60,222 nt of DNA from Lachnospiraceae bacterium (GTDB taxonomy: Bacteria; Bacillota; Clostridia; Lachnospirales; Lachnospiraceae), in assembly GCA_017438775.1 (NCBI GenBank), contig JAFRUR010000061.1, positions 1-60,222 on the forward strand. Reading direction: 5' to 3'. The notes under the pieces were generated by a model. The model worked only from the letters and a program-made list of their open reading frames with translations. It was not told the DNA's origin and made no database searches. A program made the position numbers and the translations under genes. Shown one piece after another: positions 33,747-42,661 of this stretch. Every line of letters begins with the position of its first letter. Position 1 is the stretch's first letter.

Positions 33747-34442
33747 TCAGAGCTTCTCCACCTTGTACCCCACGCCCCACACGACCTTCAGGTACCGGGG
33801 CTCTTTGGGATCGATCTCCACCTTTTCGCGGATGTGGCGCACGTGTACCGCCACGGTGTTCTCCGCGCCCAGGGCGTCTTCGCTCCAGACCGCCTCATAG
33901 ATCTGCGAGGTGGTAAACACCCGCCCCGCGTTTTCCGTCAGGAAGAACAGGATTCGGTATTCCAGGGGCGTCAGCCGCACGGGCTCCCCGTCCACGGTGA
34001 CCTCCTTGCGGTCGTCGTCGATCTCGAGACCCCCGGTGCGCAGGATCTTTCCGGCCGCCTCCTGCAGCGCGGCGCCCAGACGCGTGTAGCGGCGCAGCTG
34101 CGACCGCACCCGTGCCATCAGCTCCAGAGGACTGAACGGCTTGGTCACGTAATCGTCCGCTCCCACGTTGAGGCCCAGGACCTTGTCCGCCTCCTCGCTC
34201 TTGGCGGAGAGCAGAATCACGGGGATGCCGGATTCCTCGCGCAGCTTCATCAGGGCGCGGATCCCGTCCAGGCGAGGCATCATGATGTCCATCACGATCA
34301 GCTGAACGTCCTGCCTGCGCAGCACCTCCAGCGCCTGCATGCCGTCGTAGGCCTTGAGGACCTCGTGGCCCTCCTGCAGCAGATAGATCTCGATCGCATC
34401 CACGATCTCGCGGTCGTCGTCGCAGACCAGGATTTTCGCCAT
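33747..34442 (-). CDS. OmpR/PhoB-family response regulator
   Basis: A 231-residue regulator: receiver domain with CDDDREI acidic pocket, phospho-acceptor Asp52 (IVMDIMMPRLDG) and Lys in VTKPFSPLELMARV; then a winged-helix DNA-binding domain (LTPLEYRILFFLTENAGRVFT ... NTVAVHVRHIREKVE ... VWGVGYKVEKL). The ATG follows AGGAGGT. First gene of an operon with the membrane kinase; its targets cannot be told from the window. Confidence 0.96.
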   Translation of the reverse strand: MAKILVCDDDREIVDAIEIYLLQEGHEVLKAYDGMQALEVLRRQDVQLIVMDIMMPRLDGIRALMKLREESGIPVILLSAKSEEADKVLGLNVGADDYVTKPFSPLELMARVRSQLRRYTRLGAALQEAAGKILRTGGLEIDDDRKEVTVDGEPVRLTPLEYRILFFLTENAGRVFTTSQIYEAVWSEDALGAENTVAVHVRHIREKVEIDPKEPRYLKVVWGVGYKVEKL

Positions 34443-34572
34443 GACATACCTCCTGTCCTTTCCTGCCCCTATTCTGCAGGGCGGAAATTAAAAAGCGCCG
34501 GGGGAAATTCTTAAGAATTGCGAAGGATGCGGCGGGCGTGATCTGCACCCGGGGCGACCTGCGTCCTGAGCT

Positions 34573-35196
34573 TCAGTTCTTCACTTCGAACACGGATTCT
34601 CGGAGCAGCTCTGCCGCGCGCTGCAGGACCGGGACCTCGCGGTTTGCGATCAGCCGGCCCAGACGGCTCCGACGGGATTTTCGATACTCGCGGAGCGCCT
34701 CGTCAAAACGCAGCTTCAGCGTTGTCATATGATAGTCCTCGATCTCGTCCCTGGTCCGGTGCGTCTCGCCGAACCCGCGGACCCGGCACAGATAGTAATG
34801 GTTGATGTTGTGCCGGCCGATCAGGTTGTAATAGTCGCTCACGATCCCGATCTTCCGCAGAACGTCGACCTGCGCGCCCATCTCCTCCTGCAGTTCCCGC
34901 CGCAGCGCTTCCTCCAGGTCCTCTCCCGGTTCCACGCCGCCCCCGGACGTCTCGATCAGCGTCGCGTGCCCGAATTCGTCATCGCGTCGGACGCGGACAA
35001 AGTAAAACCAGCCCTCGTCGTCCGCGACAATAGCTCTGACGATCTCTCTGTCGTGGGTGACGCCGGTGCAGGGCCACTCCTCGTCCTTCAGGGAAAGGCG
35101 CATCTCTTCTGATGTTTTCTTTTCTTCCGGCCCTTTCAGACGTTTCCGTTCTTTCCGGTCTTCCGGCACTTTCATCTCTTTTGTTTCTTCCATCAT
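34573..35196 (-). CDS. NUDIX hydrolase
   Basis: A 207-residue protein with a full Nudix box near residue 85: GGGVEPGEDLEEALRREL followed by QEEMGAQ. The first 35 residues are almost all charged (Lys/Glu/Arg) and probably disordered. A C-terminal helical extension (RFDEALREYRKSRRSRLGRL) is longer than in most small Nudix enzymes. Substrates are nucleoside-diphosphate derivatives of some kind; this one is not assignable. ATG 35196 or the next ATG may start it; neither has a strong ribosome binding site. The 237-bp gap between it and the DUF4446 gene shows no clear promoter or terminator. Confidence 0.88.
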   Translation of the reverse strand: MMEETKEMKVPEDRKERKRLKGPEEKKTSEEMRLSLKDEEWPCTGVTHDREIVRAIVADDEGWFYFVRVRRDDEFGHATLIETSGGGVEPGEDLEEALRRELQEEMGAQVDVLRKIGIVSDYYNLIGRHNINHYYLCRVRGFGETHRTRDEIEDYHMTTLKLRFDEALREYRKSRRSRLGRLIANREVPVLQRAAELLRESVFEVKN

Positions 35197-35433
35197 CGAA
35201 TACCGATCCGCTTTGAGTGTCGGTCAGGGCTGTCCGCAGCGCACAACGGCACGGCGGGTCCGTCTTCTGCTGTGCTCCTTGGTCGCCCCGGGTCTGTTTT
35301 TCATACACAGCGCACTTTGGTCCGATCCGGATCCATTCGAAACCGGCGCACCTGCTGAAAGCGAAGGCCGCTTCTGTCCATCGGACTCGAGCGGCCGCGC
35401 GGTTGCGTTCTATGACAACAGCAATGAAATTCC

Positions 35434-35937
35434 TTAGTTTTTGCTCTTTGCGGCCTTGAGCGCCTGCTCTTCTTCCTTGCCGAGGAGAACGGTGGCCTCG
35501 CCGCGGCGCACTTCCTTCACGTAGAGATAGCTTCCCTCCCGGGAGTGGATGCAGTTCAGCACAAAGCCGTCCAGGCCACGGTCCAGAAGAGCCAGCGCAA
35601 AACTGGATTCTCCGCCCATACCCGGGAAGGCATTGTAGCGCACGAGCCCTCGGCTCTGGAACGCGCGGAGCGTCCCGCGGTTCAGGGCGCGGATGGCCTC
35701 CTTGTTGGCCGCATCCTCGCTGCGCAGGGCGCGCACGTCCTCCGCGGTCGCGCGGATGATCTCCTCCAGGTCTCCTCCGTTTCGGCCCGCGGTCAGTTTA
35801 TCGATGCGGCGCTTTAAGGACCGTGTCCGAATGAACATCACGCAGCACACGATCAGCAGCACCAGCGAAAGTCCCGCCGCCCCCAGGACCAGATAGCCCG
35901 GGTCAAACGGCAGTCTCTGCAGCATTTCACTTGCCAT
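35434..35937 (-). CDS. DUF4446 family protein
   Basis: A 167-residue protein with one N-terminal transmembrane helix (YLVLGAAGLSLVLLIVCCVMF), a short coiled coil (FIRTRSLKRRIDKLTAG) and a conserved C-terminal domain: GLVRYNAFPGMGGESSFALALLD, LNCIHSREGSYLYVKEV. This matches DUF4446, found next to parAB in many Clostridia. Function is unknown; location suggests a link to chromosome segregation or the cell envelope. It lies 9 bp after parB and is probably co-transcribed. Confidence 0.88.
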   Translation of the reverse strand: MASEMLQRLPFDPGYLVLGAAGLSLVLLIVCCVMFIRTRSLKRRIDKLTAGRNGGDLEEIIRATAEDVRALRSEDAANKEAIRALNRGTLRAFQSRGLVRYNAFPGMGGESSFALALLDRGLDGFVLNCIHSREGSYLYVKEVRRGEATVLLGKEEEQALKAAKSKN

Positions 35938-35946
35938 ACGCCCCTC

Positions 35947-36858
35947 CTACTGCCTTCTGCGGCCCTTCGCCCCGCGCTGCGAGAGCTCATAGGTGAGCCG
36001 CTCCAGCTCCTCCAGCGAATGATAGGCGATCTCGATCTTTCCGGCCTGCTCTCCGGCGCGGCGAATCCGCACCTGGGCCAGCAGGGCCGCCGTCAGTTTC
36101 TCTTCCGTCTCGCGGTAGGCGAGTTTCACGCTGTCGGAGACCGGCTCCGCCTTCTTCGCGGGCTTCTTCTCCGGCGCGGGCTCCTTCATGCGGCGCACCA
36201 GATCCTCCGCGCCGCGCACGCTCATGCCCTCGTGAAGAATGATCTCCGCGGCGTCCTTCATCTGCGCGGCACTGTCCAGAGCCAGAAGGGCGCGGGCATG
36301 TCCCGCGGAGAGGCTCCCGTCCGCCACCATCTTCTGGATGGAAGCAGGAAGCTTCAGCAGGCGCAGCGCGTTGGTGACCGCGGTGCGGCTCTTGCCCAGA
36401 CGTTCGGCCAGTTCCTCCTGCTTCAGATGATAGGTGCGCAGAAGCTCGTCATACCCGGCCGCCTCTTCCAGGGGCGTCAGATCCTCGCGCTGCAGGTTCT
36501 CGATCAGTGCGACCTCCATGGTCTGCTGCGGGGAATATCTGACGATATTGACCGGCGCCTCGGAGAGGCCGGCCATGCGGGCCGCGCGCCAGCGGCGCTC
36601 ACCTGCGACAATGACATAGTGGTCGTCCTGTTTCTGGACCAGAAGCGGCTGCAGGATGCCGTACTGCGAGATCGATGCGGCCAGGTCCTTGAGGGCCTCT
36701 TCACTGAATTCGCGGCGCGGCTGTCCGCGGTTGGGCTCGATCTGCGACAGGGGAAGCTTCTTCAGGCCGCCGCCGCTCTCTTCTTCCGGCGCGGTCAGGT
36801 CCTTCGGAATCAGGCTGTCCAGCCCCTTTCCGAGCCCGCTCATGCGCGTTTTTTTCAT
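35947..36858 (-). CDS. parB: Chromosome-partitioning protein ParB (Spo0J type)
   Basis: The 303-residue protein has the ParB order: an N-terminal ParA-interacting stretch (GLGKGLDSLIPKD), the CTP-binding/ParB-N domain with LSQIEPNRGQPRREFSEE and VAGERRWRAARMAGL, the helix-turn-helix (LKQEELAERLGKSRTAVTNALRLLKLP) and a C-terminal dimerisation region. The GERRWRA motif is the arginine patch used in CTP-dependent spreading from parS. Three perfect parS sites lie 1.3-1.6 kb upstream on the chromosome. The ATG overlaps the parA stop by four bases. Confidence 0.97.
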   Translation of the reverse strand: MKKTRMSGLGKGLDSLIPKDLTAPEEESGGGLKKLPLSQIEPNRGQPRREFSEEALKDLAASISQYGILQPLLVQKQDDHYVIVAGERRWRAARMAGLSEAPVNIVRYSPQQTMEVALIENLQREDLTPLEEAAGYDELLRTYHLKQEELAERLGKSRTAVTNALRLLKLPASIQKMVADGSLSAGHARALLALDSAAQMKDAAEIILHEGMSVRGAEDLVRRMKEPAPEKKPAKKAEPVSDSVKLAYRETEEKLTAALLAQVRIRRAGEQAGKIEIAYHSLEELERLTYELSQRGAKGRRRQ

Positions 36859-37628
36859 CTGCTCTTCTCCTTTCTCCCGATCATCTCGGCCGCCAGTGCG
36901 CGGTACGCTTCCGCCCCGGTGCTGCGCGGATCGTACAGGTGGATCGGCAGCCCGTGGCTGGGAGCCTCGGCGAGGCGGACATTGCGCGGAATGATCGTGC
37001 GGTAGACCCGCGCGTTCAGATTATTCTTCACATTCTCCACGACCTGCATCGAAAGGTTGGTGCGTGCGTCAAACATCGTAAAGACGACGCCGTCGATCTC
37101 CAGGCGCGGGTTGAGGCGCTTGCGTACCAGCTGCACCGTGTGGATGAGCTGGGACAGCCCCTCCAGCGCGTAGTACTCACACTGAATGGGAACGAGCACC
37201 GCATCGGCTGTGGTCATGGAGTTGATGGTAAGGACGGAGAGCGAAGGCGGGCAGTCGATAATGACAAAGTCATAATTATCGCGCAGTCGGTCGACCTGCC
37301 GCTTCAGAAGAAATTCCTTCATTTCGATCCCGATCAGCTCGATCTCCGCACCGGAAAGATCCACATTGGACGGCGCAAGATCAAGACCCGGCAGCGCCTC
37401 TTTGACGATCACGTCCGCGAGTTCTCTCTCTCCGATCAGGACGTCATACAGGGTGCCGCCCGGGGCGTCCTTGTCCACGCCCAGGCCGCTGGTGGTGTTT
37501 CCCTGCGGGTCCATATCGAGCACCAGGACGTGTTTCCCCGCCTCGGCCAGACACGCCGACAGGTTGATCGCTGTCGTGGTCTTTCCGACTCCGCCTTTCT
37601 GATTCGCTATGGCGATGATTCTGCTCAC
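36855..37628 (-). CDS. parA: Chromosome-partitioning ATPase ParA (Soj type)
   Basis: A 257-residue Walker-type ATPase: deviant Walker A NQKGGVGKTTTAINL at residues 9-23, LDMDPQGNTTSGLG, and IIDCPPSLSVLTINS (Walker B). It lacks a long N-terminal DNA-binding extension, as expected for chromosomal Soj. With ParB it positions newly replicated origins and in Firmicutes also influences DnaA. The start is GTG 37628, preceded by ACAGGAGGA. Transcribed from the lower-GC gap that contains the parS sites; parA-parB-DUF4446 form one unit. Confidence 0.97.
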   Translation of the reverse strand: MSRIIAIANQKGGVGKTTTAINLSACLAEAGKHVLVLDMDPQGNTTSGLGVDKDAPGGTLYDVLIGERELADVIVKEALPGLDLAPSNVDLSGAEIELIGIEMKEFLLKRQVDRLRDNYDFVIIDCPPSLSVLTINSMTTADAVLVPIQCEYYALEGLSQLIHTVQLVRKRLNPRLEIDGVVFTMFDARTNLSMQVVENVKNNLNARVYRTIIPRNVRLAEAPSHGLPIHLYDPRSTGAEAYRALAAEMIGRKEKSR

Positions 37629-37771
37629 TTCGATCCTCCTGTGAACTGGCGTCTATGCCGGTTGCGGTGTTTCTGTCGTTGGACCGCAGCACATGCGAAA
37701 AATGCAATGCATCTGTACGGGAGAAGGGCCTTTTCAAAACCCGACCGCTTCAAGCGGGGCCTGAAACGAAC

Positions 37772-37848
37772 GCCCGTGCAGCAGCCGATACATATACTTT
37801 TCGAACGAGCCAAAACAAAAGCCCGTATAGCAGCCGGTACACATACTT
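37772..37848 (+). repeat. Imperfect direct repeat, 28 bp, period 49
   Basis: GCCCGTGCAGCAGCCGATAC... at 37772-37799 and GCCCGTATAGCAGCCGGTAC... at 37821-37848 agree at 24 of 28 positions. Confidence 0.6.
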
Positions 37849-38105
37849 AGCCGACACAAATATTTATAGAAGGAACGCAGTATATACGTTCCTGAGGCGA
37901 TCACATGTCTGCGCAGGACAAATATAGCATGAAAGGGCCTGTTTCGCAAGACGAACGGGAACCGACTGCGCATTTTGGGACGCTTCCGCTCGAAAAAGCG
38001 CGGAAACTCACGGAAAGCACACGTCAAAAAAACCGAATAAACCGCGATATCTCGCTTTCTATTCCATTTTCGGCACAATATCTTGTGGAAACGCAGAAAA
38101 TGCAA

Positions 38106-38121
38106 TGTTTCACGTGAAACA
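38106..38121 (+). promoter_or_regulatory. parS site 1
   Basis: Perfect TGTTTCACGTGAAACA, extended to a 22-bp perfect palindrome (38103-38124). Confidence 0.97.
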
Positions 38122-38311
38122 TTGAGCCGGGAACGCGGATCACGGACTGTTTCAGCCAAACAGAGTCTCGTTCCGTCCGCACACAAAAACGGGATGTGTA
38201 CGGAAACCAGTCCCGGAAGGAAATGCAATGGAGACAGATCCTTCTGCGACTCTTTCGGAAACTTATGCAAAACCCGCCGCCAAACAAGCACAAAAAAGCC
38301 CCCTTTCAAAA

Positions 38312-38327
38312 TGTTTCACGTGAAACA
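38312..38327 (+). promoter_or_regulatory. parS site 2
   Basis: Perfect TGTTTCACGTGAAACA within a 20-bp palindrome (38310-38329), 206 bp from site 1. Confidence 0.97.
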
Positions 38328-38478
38328 TTCATCGCCATATATTCCGAGGGCTCCGGGAGCAGCCACAGCATCTTGTAGTGTTTTACAACAAGGGAAAAGG
38401 GGATGGAAAGGACAACGCAGTATTATAGGGCAAAAAGGCGGGAATGTTTCAAGCAGAACAGGCAAAAAGAAAAAGGAA

Positions 38479-38494
38479 TGTTTCACGTGAAACA
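38479..38494 (+). promoter_or_regulatory. parS site 3
   Basis: Perfect TGTTTCACGTGAAACA within a 24-bp palindrome (38475-38498), 167 bp from site 2. A degenerate copy (12 of 16 bases) lies at 38445-38460. Confidence 0.97.
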
Positions 38495-38576
38495 TTCCTC
38501 AAGTCGAGCCATGAGACAATCCAAAGCAGGTCTGGACAAAGGCTGTCATACCGTTTGGAAACGACGGGTGAAGAGC

Positions 38577-39314
38577 TCACAGAGGCTGGCGTCCCGGCGT
38601 GCCGGCTTTTCTGGGATACTTATTGGGTGTAGGAGCCGTCTTCGGGGCTAGAATCAGAGCGCGGCCGAAATCCGTTCCGGCAAGTACATATTCCTCCGTC
38701 TGAAGTGCGCCGCAGCCCAGCAGAGACGCGGCGCGGGCGGCCTGATCGGCCTCAGCAGCTCCATCTTTGCCCTTAAACGCGGCAAACACACCGCCAAGAC
38801 GCACGAGAGGGGCGCAGTATTCACACAAGACCGGCATTCCGGCCACGGCGCGGGCCACAGCCACGTCAAAGGACTCGCGAAGCACCGGATCGCGTCCTGC
38901 GTCCTCCGCGCGGGCATGCACAAAGGAAACGCCCTGCAAACCGAGCGATTCCGCGAGTTCTTTCAGAAAATCCAGGCGTTTACGCAGAGAATCGAGGCAG
39001 GTCAGTTCGATCTGCGGCGCAAGGATCTTCAGAACGATGCCGGGAAAACCCGCGCCGCTTCCGACGTCAACGAAGCGCGCACCGTCAGAAAACAGTTCGG
39101 GATGACGAAGGTAAAGCGCCGCGCTGTCCACGAAGTGTTTGACAGCGATATCGGGAAACTCCGTGATGGCCGTGAGGTTGACTTCCTCGTTGCGGCGGAC
39201 CAGAAGGTCGGCATAGGAGAGGAAGGCCTGCACCTGTGCGTCCGAAAGTTCAACTCCGGCCGCGCGGAATGCGCCGCGAAGAAGCTCTTCATTTGTCATA
39301 TGCTGTTCCTGCAT
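38577..39314 (-). CDS. rsmG: 16S rRNA (guanine-527 N7) methyltransferase
   Basis: RsmG methylates G527 of 16S rRNA using SAM; loss gives low-level streptomycin resistance. The 245-residue protein has the motif-I glycine loop VDVGSGAGFPGIVLKI near residue 90, NLTAITEFPDIAVKHFVDSAAL and AVARAVAGMPVLCEY. Two ATGs are possible: 39314 (after AAAGGGG) and 39299 (after CAGGAAC). Last gene of the leftward mnmE-mnmG-rsmG group, 6 bp after mnmG. Confidence 0.96.
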   Translation of the reverse strand: MQEQHMTNEELLRGAFRAAGVELSDAQVQAFLSYADLLVRRNEEVNLTAITEFPDIAVKHFVDSAALYLRHPELFSDGARFVDVGSGAGFPGIVLKILAPQIELTCLDSLRKRLDFLKELAESLGLQGVSFVHARAEDAGRDPVLRESFDVAVARAVAGMPVLCEYCAPLVRLGGVFAAFKGKDGAAEADQAARAASLLGCGALQTEEYVLAGTDFGRALILAPKTAPTPNKYPRKAGTPGRQPL

Positions 39315-39320
39315 CTGCGT

Positions 39321-41222
39321 TCAGCCCCTTTCCCCGTTTTCCGTCTCCCGGCGCTTCTGCTGCGAGAGATAAATCAGAAGAACGGCAATGTCGGCCGGCG
39401 TGACGCCGTCCAGGCGCGAAGCCTGTCCCAGGTTCTCCGGCCGGTGCTGTGCCAGTTTCTGCGCGGCCTCCGTGCGCAGCCCGCGAATCGCAGCATAGTC
39501 CGTCTCCGGCGGGATGCGGCGCTTCTCGACCTTGGAAAACCGCTCCACGGCGGCGCGCTCGCGCGCGAGGTAACCCGCATAGCGAATCTCGATCTGCGCC
39601 TCCTCCCAGACCTCGCGGGGCAGGAGAGGGCGGTTTTCGTCCAGGGGTGCGATCGTTTCGTAATCCAGTTCCGGGCGCCGCAGGAGTTCCGCGAGGGAGA
39701 TGCCGTCCTGGGTCGGTGCAGAACCGTGCGCGGCCAGAAAAGCGGCCGTGCGTTCTCCGCCCGCATAGGTTCCGGAGAGGCGGTCGATCTCCGTTCGGAT
39801 CGCGCTCACCTTTTCTTCGAGTGCGCGCATCCTGGATTCGCTGATTAAGCCAATGTCATACCCTATCGGCGTAAGGCGCTGATCCGCGTTGTCCTGCCGG
39901 AGAAGAAGACGGTATTCCGCCCGCGCCGTCATCATGCGGTAGGGCTCTGTGAGTTCCTTGGTGACCAGATCGTCAATGAGGACGCCGATGTAGCCCTGGG
40001 CACGCGTCAGCACCACGGGTTCCCTCCCCTGCAGCATGCGCGCGGCGTTGATGCCGGCCATCAGGCCCTGGGCCGCGGCCTCCTCGTAACCGGAGCTCCC
40101 GTTGAACTGGCCCGCAGCAAACAGGCCGCGCACCCCGCGAAGTTCCAGCGAATGCCTCAGCTGTCCGCTGGCGAGGGCATCATACTCGATGGCGTAAGCG
40201 TTGCGCACGATCTCCGCGTTCTCGAGCCCGGGGATGGTGCGGATCATGGCCGCCTGCACATCCTCGGGGAGAGAAGAGGAGAGGCCGGAGAGATAGAGTT
40301 CGTTCGTGTAGAGCCCCTCCGGCTCCACGAAGATCTGGTGGCGGGGCCGGTCGGCAAAGCGCACCACCTTGTCCTCGATCGAGGGGCAGTAGCGCGGCCC
40401 CTTGCCCTCGATCACGCCGGAGAAGAGAGGAGAGCGGTCCACGTTTTCGCGGATGATCCGGTGCGTCTCTTCGTTTGTGTATGTGAGATAGCAGGGGACC
40501 TGGTCCTTCTGCACGCTCTCGGGGTCCGTGGTGAAGGAAAACGGCACGACACGGTCGTCGCCGCGCTGCTCCTCCATGCGGGAAATGTCCACGGTGCGCC
40601 CGTCCACGCGGGCCGGCGTACCGGTCTTTAAGCGCACGGTGCGGATCCCCAGCCGGTGCAGACAGTCTGTCAGAAGCCGCGCGTTGCGGAGGCCTCCGGG
40701 GCCCGTCTCCTCGATCACGTCGCCGTAGACGCAGCGGGAGCGCAGGTAGGTCCCCGAGCACAGAACGGCCGCGCGGCAGGTGTACTCCGCCCCCGAGGCG
40801 GTCCGAACGCCCGTCACGGCCCCGTTTTCCGTCAGAATCTCACTCACCTCGGCCTGGCGCAGGCGCACGAGGGGCTCGCGTTCCAGCGTGCGGCGCATCT
40901 CGCGGGTGTAGGCCTGCTTGTCGGCCTGCGCGCGCAGGGAATGGACCGCCGGGCCCTTGGAGGTGTTGAGCATCCGGGACTGAAGGAAAGTCTTATCGAT
41001 ATTCTTTCCCATCTCCCCGCCCAGGGCGTCCACCTCGCGCACGAGGTGACCCTTGCTGGTCCCGCCGATGTTGGGATTGCAGGGCATCATCGCCACGGCG
41101 TCGATGCTCACGGTAAAGAGCACGACGGAAAAGCCGAGGCGCGCGGCGGCCAGAGCGGCCTCGCACCCGGCGTGTCCCGCGCCGAGGACGGCAATATCAC
41201 AGGTTTCGGTCCGATGAGGCAT
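39321..41222 (-). CDS. mnmG: tRNA uridine-34 carboxymethylaminomethyl-modification enzyme MnmG (GidA)
   Basis: MnmG, an FAD enzyme, works with MnmE to modify the wobble uridine of several tRNAs. The 633-residue protein has the FAD-binding start DIAVLGAGHAGCEAALAAAR, the GidA signature NPNIGGTSKGHLVREVDALGG, and FAAGQFNGSSGYEEAAAQGL, with the helical C-terminal domain ending near QKRRETENG. ATG 41222 after GAGGGA is preferred over the GTG at 41234. It lies 8 bp after mnmE. Confidence 0.97.
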   Translation of the reverse strand: MPHRTETCDIAVLGAGHAGCEAALAAARLGFSVVLFTVSIDAVAMMPCNPNIGGTSKGHLVREVDALGGEMGKNIDKTFLQSRMLNTSKGPAVHSLRAQADKQAYTREMRRTLEREPLVRLRQAEVSEILTENGAVTGVRTASGAEYTCRAAVLCSGTYLRSRCVYGDVIEETGPGGLRNARLLTDCLHRLGIRTVRLKTGTPARVDGRTVDISRMEEQRGDDRVVPFSFTTDPESVQKDQVPCYLTYTNEETHRIIRENVDRSPLFSGVIEGKGPRYCPSIEDKVVRFADRPRHQIFVEPEGLYTNELYLSGLSSSLPEDVQAAMIRTIPGLENAEIVRNAYAIEYDALASGQLRHSLELRGVRGLFAAGQFNGSSGYEEAAAQGLMAGINAARMLQGREPVVLTRAQGYIGVLIDDLVTKELTEPYRMMTARAEYRLLLRQDNADQRLTPIGYDIGLISESRMRALEEKVSAIRTEIDRLSGTYAGGERTAAFLAAHGSAPTQDGISLAELLRRPELDYETIAPLDENRPLLPREVWEEAQIEIRYAGYLARERAAVERFSKVEKRRIPPETDYAAIRGLRTEAAQKLAQHRPENLGQASRLDGVTPADIAVLLIYLSQQKRRETENGERG

Positions 41223-41230
41223 GCGGTCCC

Positions 41231-42601
41231 TCACTTTCCCATACAGAATTTCGCGAAGATCTCTTCGGCGAGGTCGTCCGAGACGCTCTCGCCCAGAATG
41301 CGGCCGAGGCTCTCATACGCGTCCATGAGGTCCGTGGTCATGAGTTCCTCGGTGAGGCCGCCCGCGGCGGTCTCCTCGGCCATTTTGAGGCTTTCCGCGG
41401 CGTCCCGCAAAGCCTGCTGCTGGCGCAGATTGGTGAAAAACCACTCCTCGCCCTCGGCGCCGCGGGTGTCCCGGACCACGTCCAGGATGCGGGAGCGCAG
41501 TTCGTCCAGACCCTCGCCGGTCTTTGCGCTCACGGGAAGGGGCATCTCTCCGGTGCGGGAGAGGACCTCCTCCGGCGTCAGGGCGCCGGCGATGTCGGTT
41601 TTGTTGAGAATCAGGATATGCGGCCTCTCCCGGGTGATCTCCCAGAGCGCATCGTCCTCCGCCTCCCAGGGGAGGGCGTTGTCCGCGAGGAAGAGCAGGA
41701 GAGAAGCGCCCTGCGCCGCAGCGCGGGCCCGCTCCACGCCGATCTTCTCCACCTCGTCCTCGGTCTCGCGAATCCCGGCCGTGTCCATGAGGTTCAGGTG
41801 GATGTCGCCCACGCGCAGGGTCTCGGTGAGGACGTCGCGCGTTGTGCCCGCCACCGCGGTCACGATGGCGCGGTCCTCGCCCAGAAGGGCGTTCAGCAGC
41901 GAGGATTTCCCGGCGTTGGGCTTTCCGATGATGGCCGCGGGGATGCCCTCGGCGATCTTTCTCCCGTAGGCGCCGTGCTCGAGGAGCCTCTCGAGCTCCG
42001 CGCGGATCTGCGCCGCCTCGCGGCCGGCGCGCTCCGGTCCGCCCTCAAACTCCAGGTTGTCCGGATCGTCCAGAGCCGCCTCGATCTGCGCGGTCAGGTC
42101 CAGAACGCGCGCGCGCAGGTCTGCGACCCGTCCGGCCGCGGCTCCCGCCAGCTGCAGGGCCGCGCTGCGGCGCGCCGCCTCGTTCCTGGCGCCGATCAGT
42201 TCCATCACGGCCTCGGCCTGTGCGAGGTCCATCTTTCCGTTCACAAAGGCGCGGCGGGAGAATTCTCCCGGCTCCGCGAGGCGCGCGCCGGCCCCGAGGG
42301 CCGCGCGAAGAATCTCATCCAGAACGAGGGGGCCGCCGTGGCCGGAAAACTCCACCACGTCCTCCCCCGTATAGCTCGCGGGCGCGGCAAAGGGAAGCGC
42401 CAGCACCTGGTCGATGCGCCGCTCTCCGTCGATGATCCATCCCAGCCGGGCGCGGCGGGCCTCCTCCTTTGAGAGAGGGCCGCCCGTGGCGGGAGAGAAG
42501 ATGGCCCTGGCCACGGAAAACGCAGCCGGACCGGAGATCCGCACGATGCCGATCCCGGCCTGGCCGAGGCCCGTGGCAACAGCCGCAATGGTGTCCGTCA
42601 T
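41231..42601 (-). CDS. mnmE: tRNA modification GTPase MnmE (TrmE)
   Basis: The 456-residue protein has the three MnmE parts: an N-terminal folate-binding domain (DTIAAVATGLGQAGIGIVRISG), helical region, and a GTPase domain with P-loop GKPNAGKSSLLNALLGEDR, the switch/Walker B DTAGIRET and NKTD, ending with the C-terminal motif FCMGK, where the cysteine is typical and needed for activity. ATG 42601 follows GGAGG. An intrinsic terminator lies just upstream, closing the jag unit, so mnmE needs readthrough or its own promoter. Confidence 0.97.
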   Translation of the reverse strand: MTDTIAAVATGLGQAGIGIVRISGPAAFSVARAIFSPATGGPLSKEEARRARLGWIIDGERRIDQVLALPFAAPASYTGEDVVEFSGHGGPLVLDEILRAALGAGARLAEPGEFSRRAFVNGKMDLAQAEAVMELIGARNEAARRSAALQLAGAAAGRVADLRARVLDLTAQIEAALDDPDNLEFEGGPERAGREAAQIRAELERLLEHGAYGRKIAEGIPAAIIGKPNAGKSSLLNALLGEDRAIVTAVAGTTRDVLTETLRVGDIHLNLMDTAGIRETEDEVEKIGVERARAAAQGASLLLFLADNALPWEAEDDALWEITRERPHILILNKTDIAGALTPEEVLSRTGEMPLPVSAKTGEGLDELRSRILDVVRDTRGAEGEEWFFTNLRQQQALRDAAESLKMAEETAAGGLTEELMTTDLMDAYESLGRILGESVSDDLAEEIFAKFCMGK

Positions 42602-42622
42602 ATCCGAACCTCCGCAGGAAAA

Positions 42623-42653
42623 CAAAAAAGCCGGCGGCCGGTAGCCGCCGGCC
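42623..42653 (-). terminator. Terminator between jag and mnmE
   Basis: Minus strand: GCCGGCGGC, loop TACC, GGCCGCCGGC, then TTTTTTGTT, just after the jag stop codon. Confidence 0.9.
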
Positions 42654-42661
42654 CTAAATCA

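Larger units (their letters stand above)
37629..38576. other. Lower-GC intergenic region between parA and rsmG
   Basis: A 948-bp gene-free gap, visibly poorer in GC than its flanks. It holds three perfect parS sites, a degenerate fourth at 38445-38460, a 28-bp imperfect direct repeat (37772 and 37821) and an inverted repeat AGGAACG/CGTTCCT at 37871-37893. Open frames here mostly reflect translation of the parS palindrome (MFHVKH, NVSRETL) and are not taken as genes. Confidence 0.7.

Noticed and set aside
35392..35404. Adjacent CTCGAG and GCGGCCGC, resembling a cloning linker
   Set aside because: Flanking sequence shows no vector similarity I recognise and such GC-rich words arise by chance; not taken as contamination.
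37905..38651. Several small frames in the parA-rsmG gap, some beginning MFHVKH or containing NVSRETL
   Set aside because: These peptides are translations of the parS palindrome TGTTTCACGTGAAACA. No ribosome binding sites, and frames overlap each other.
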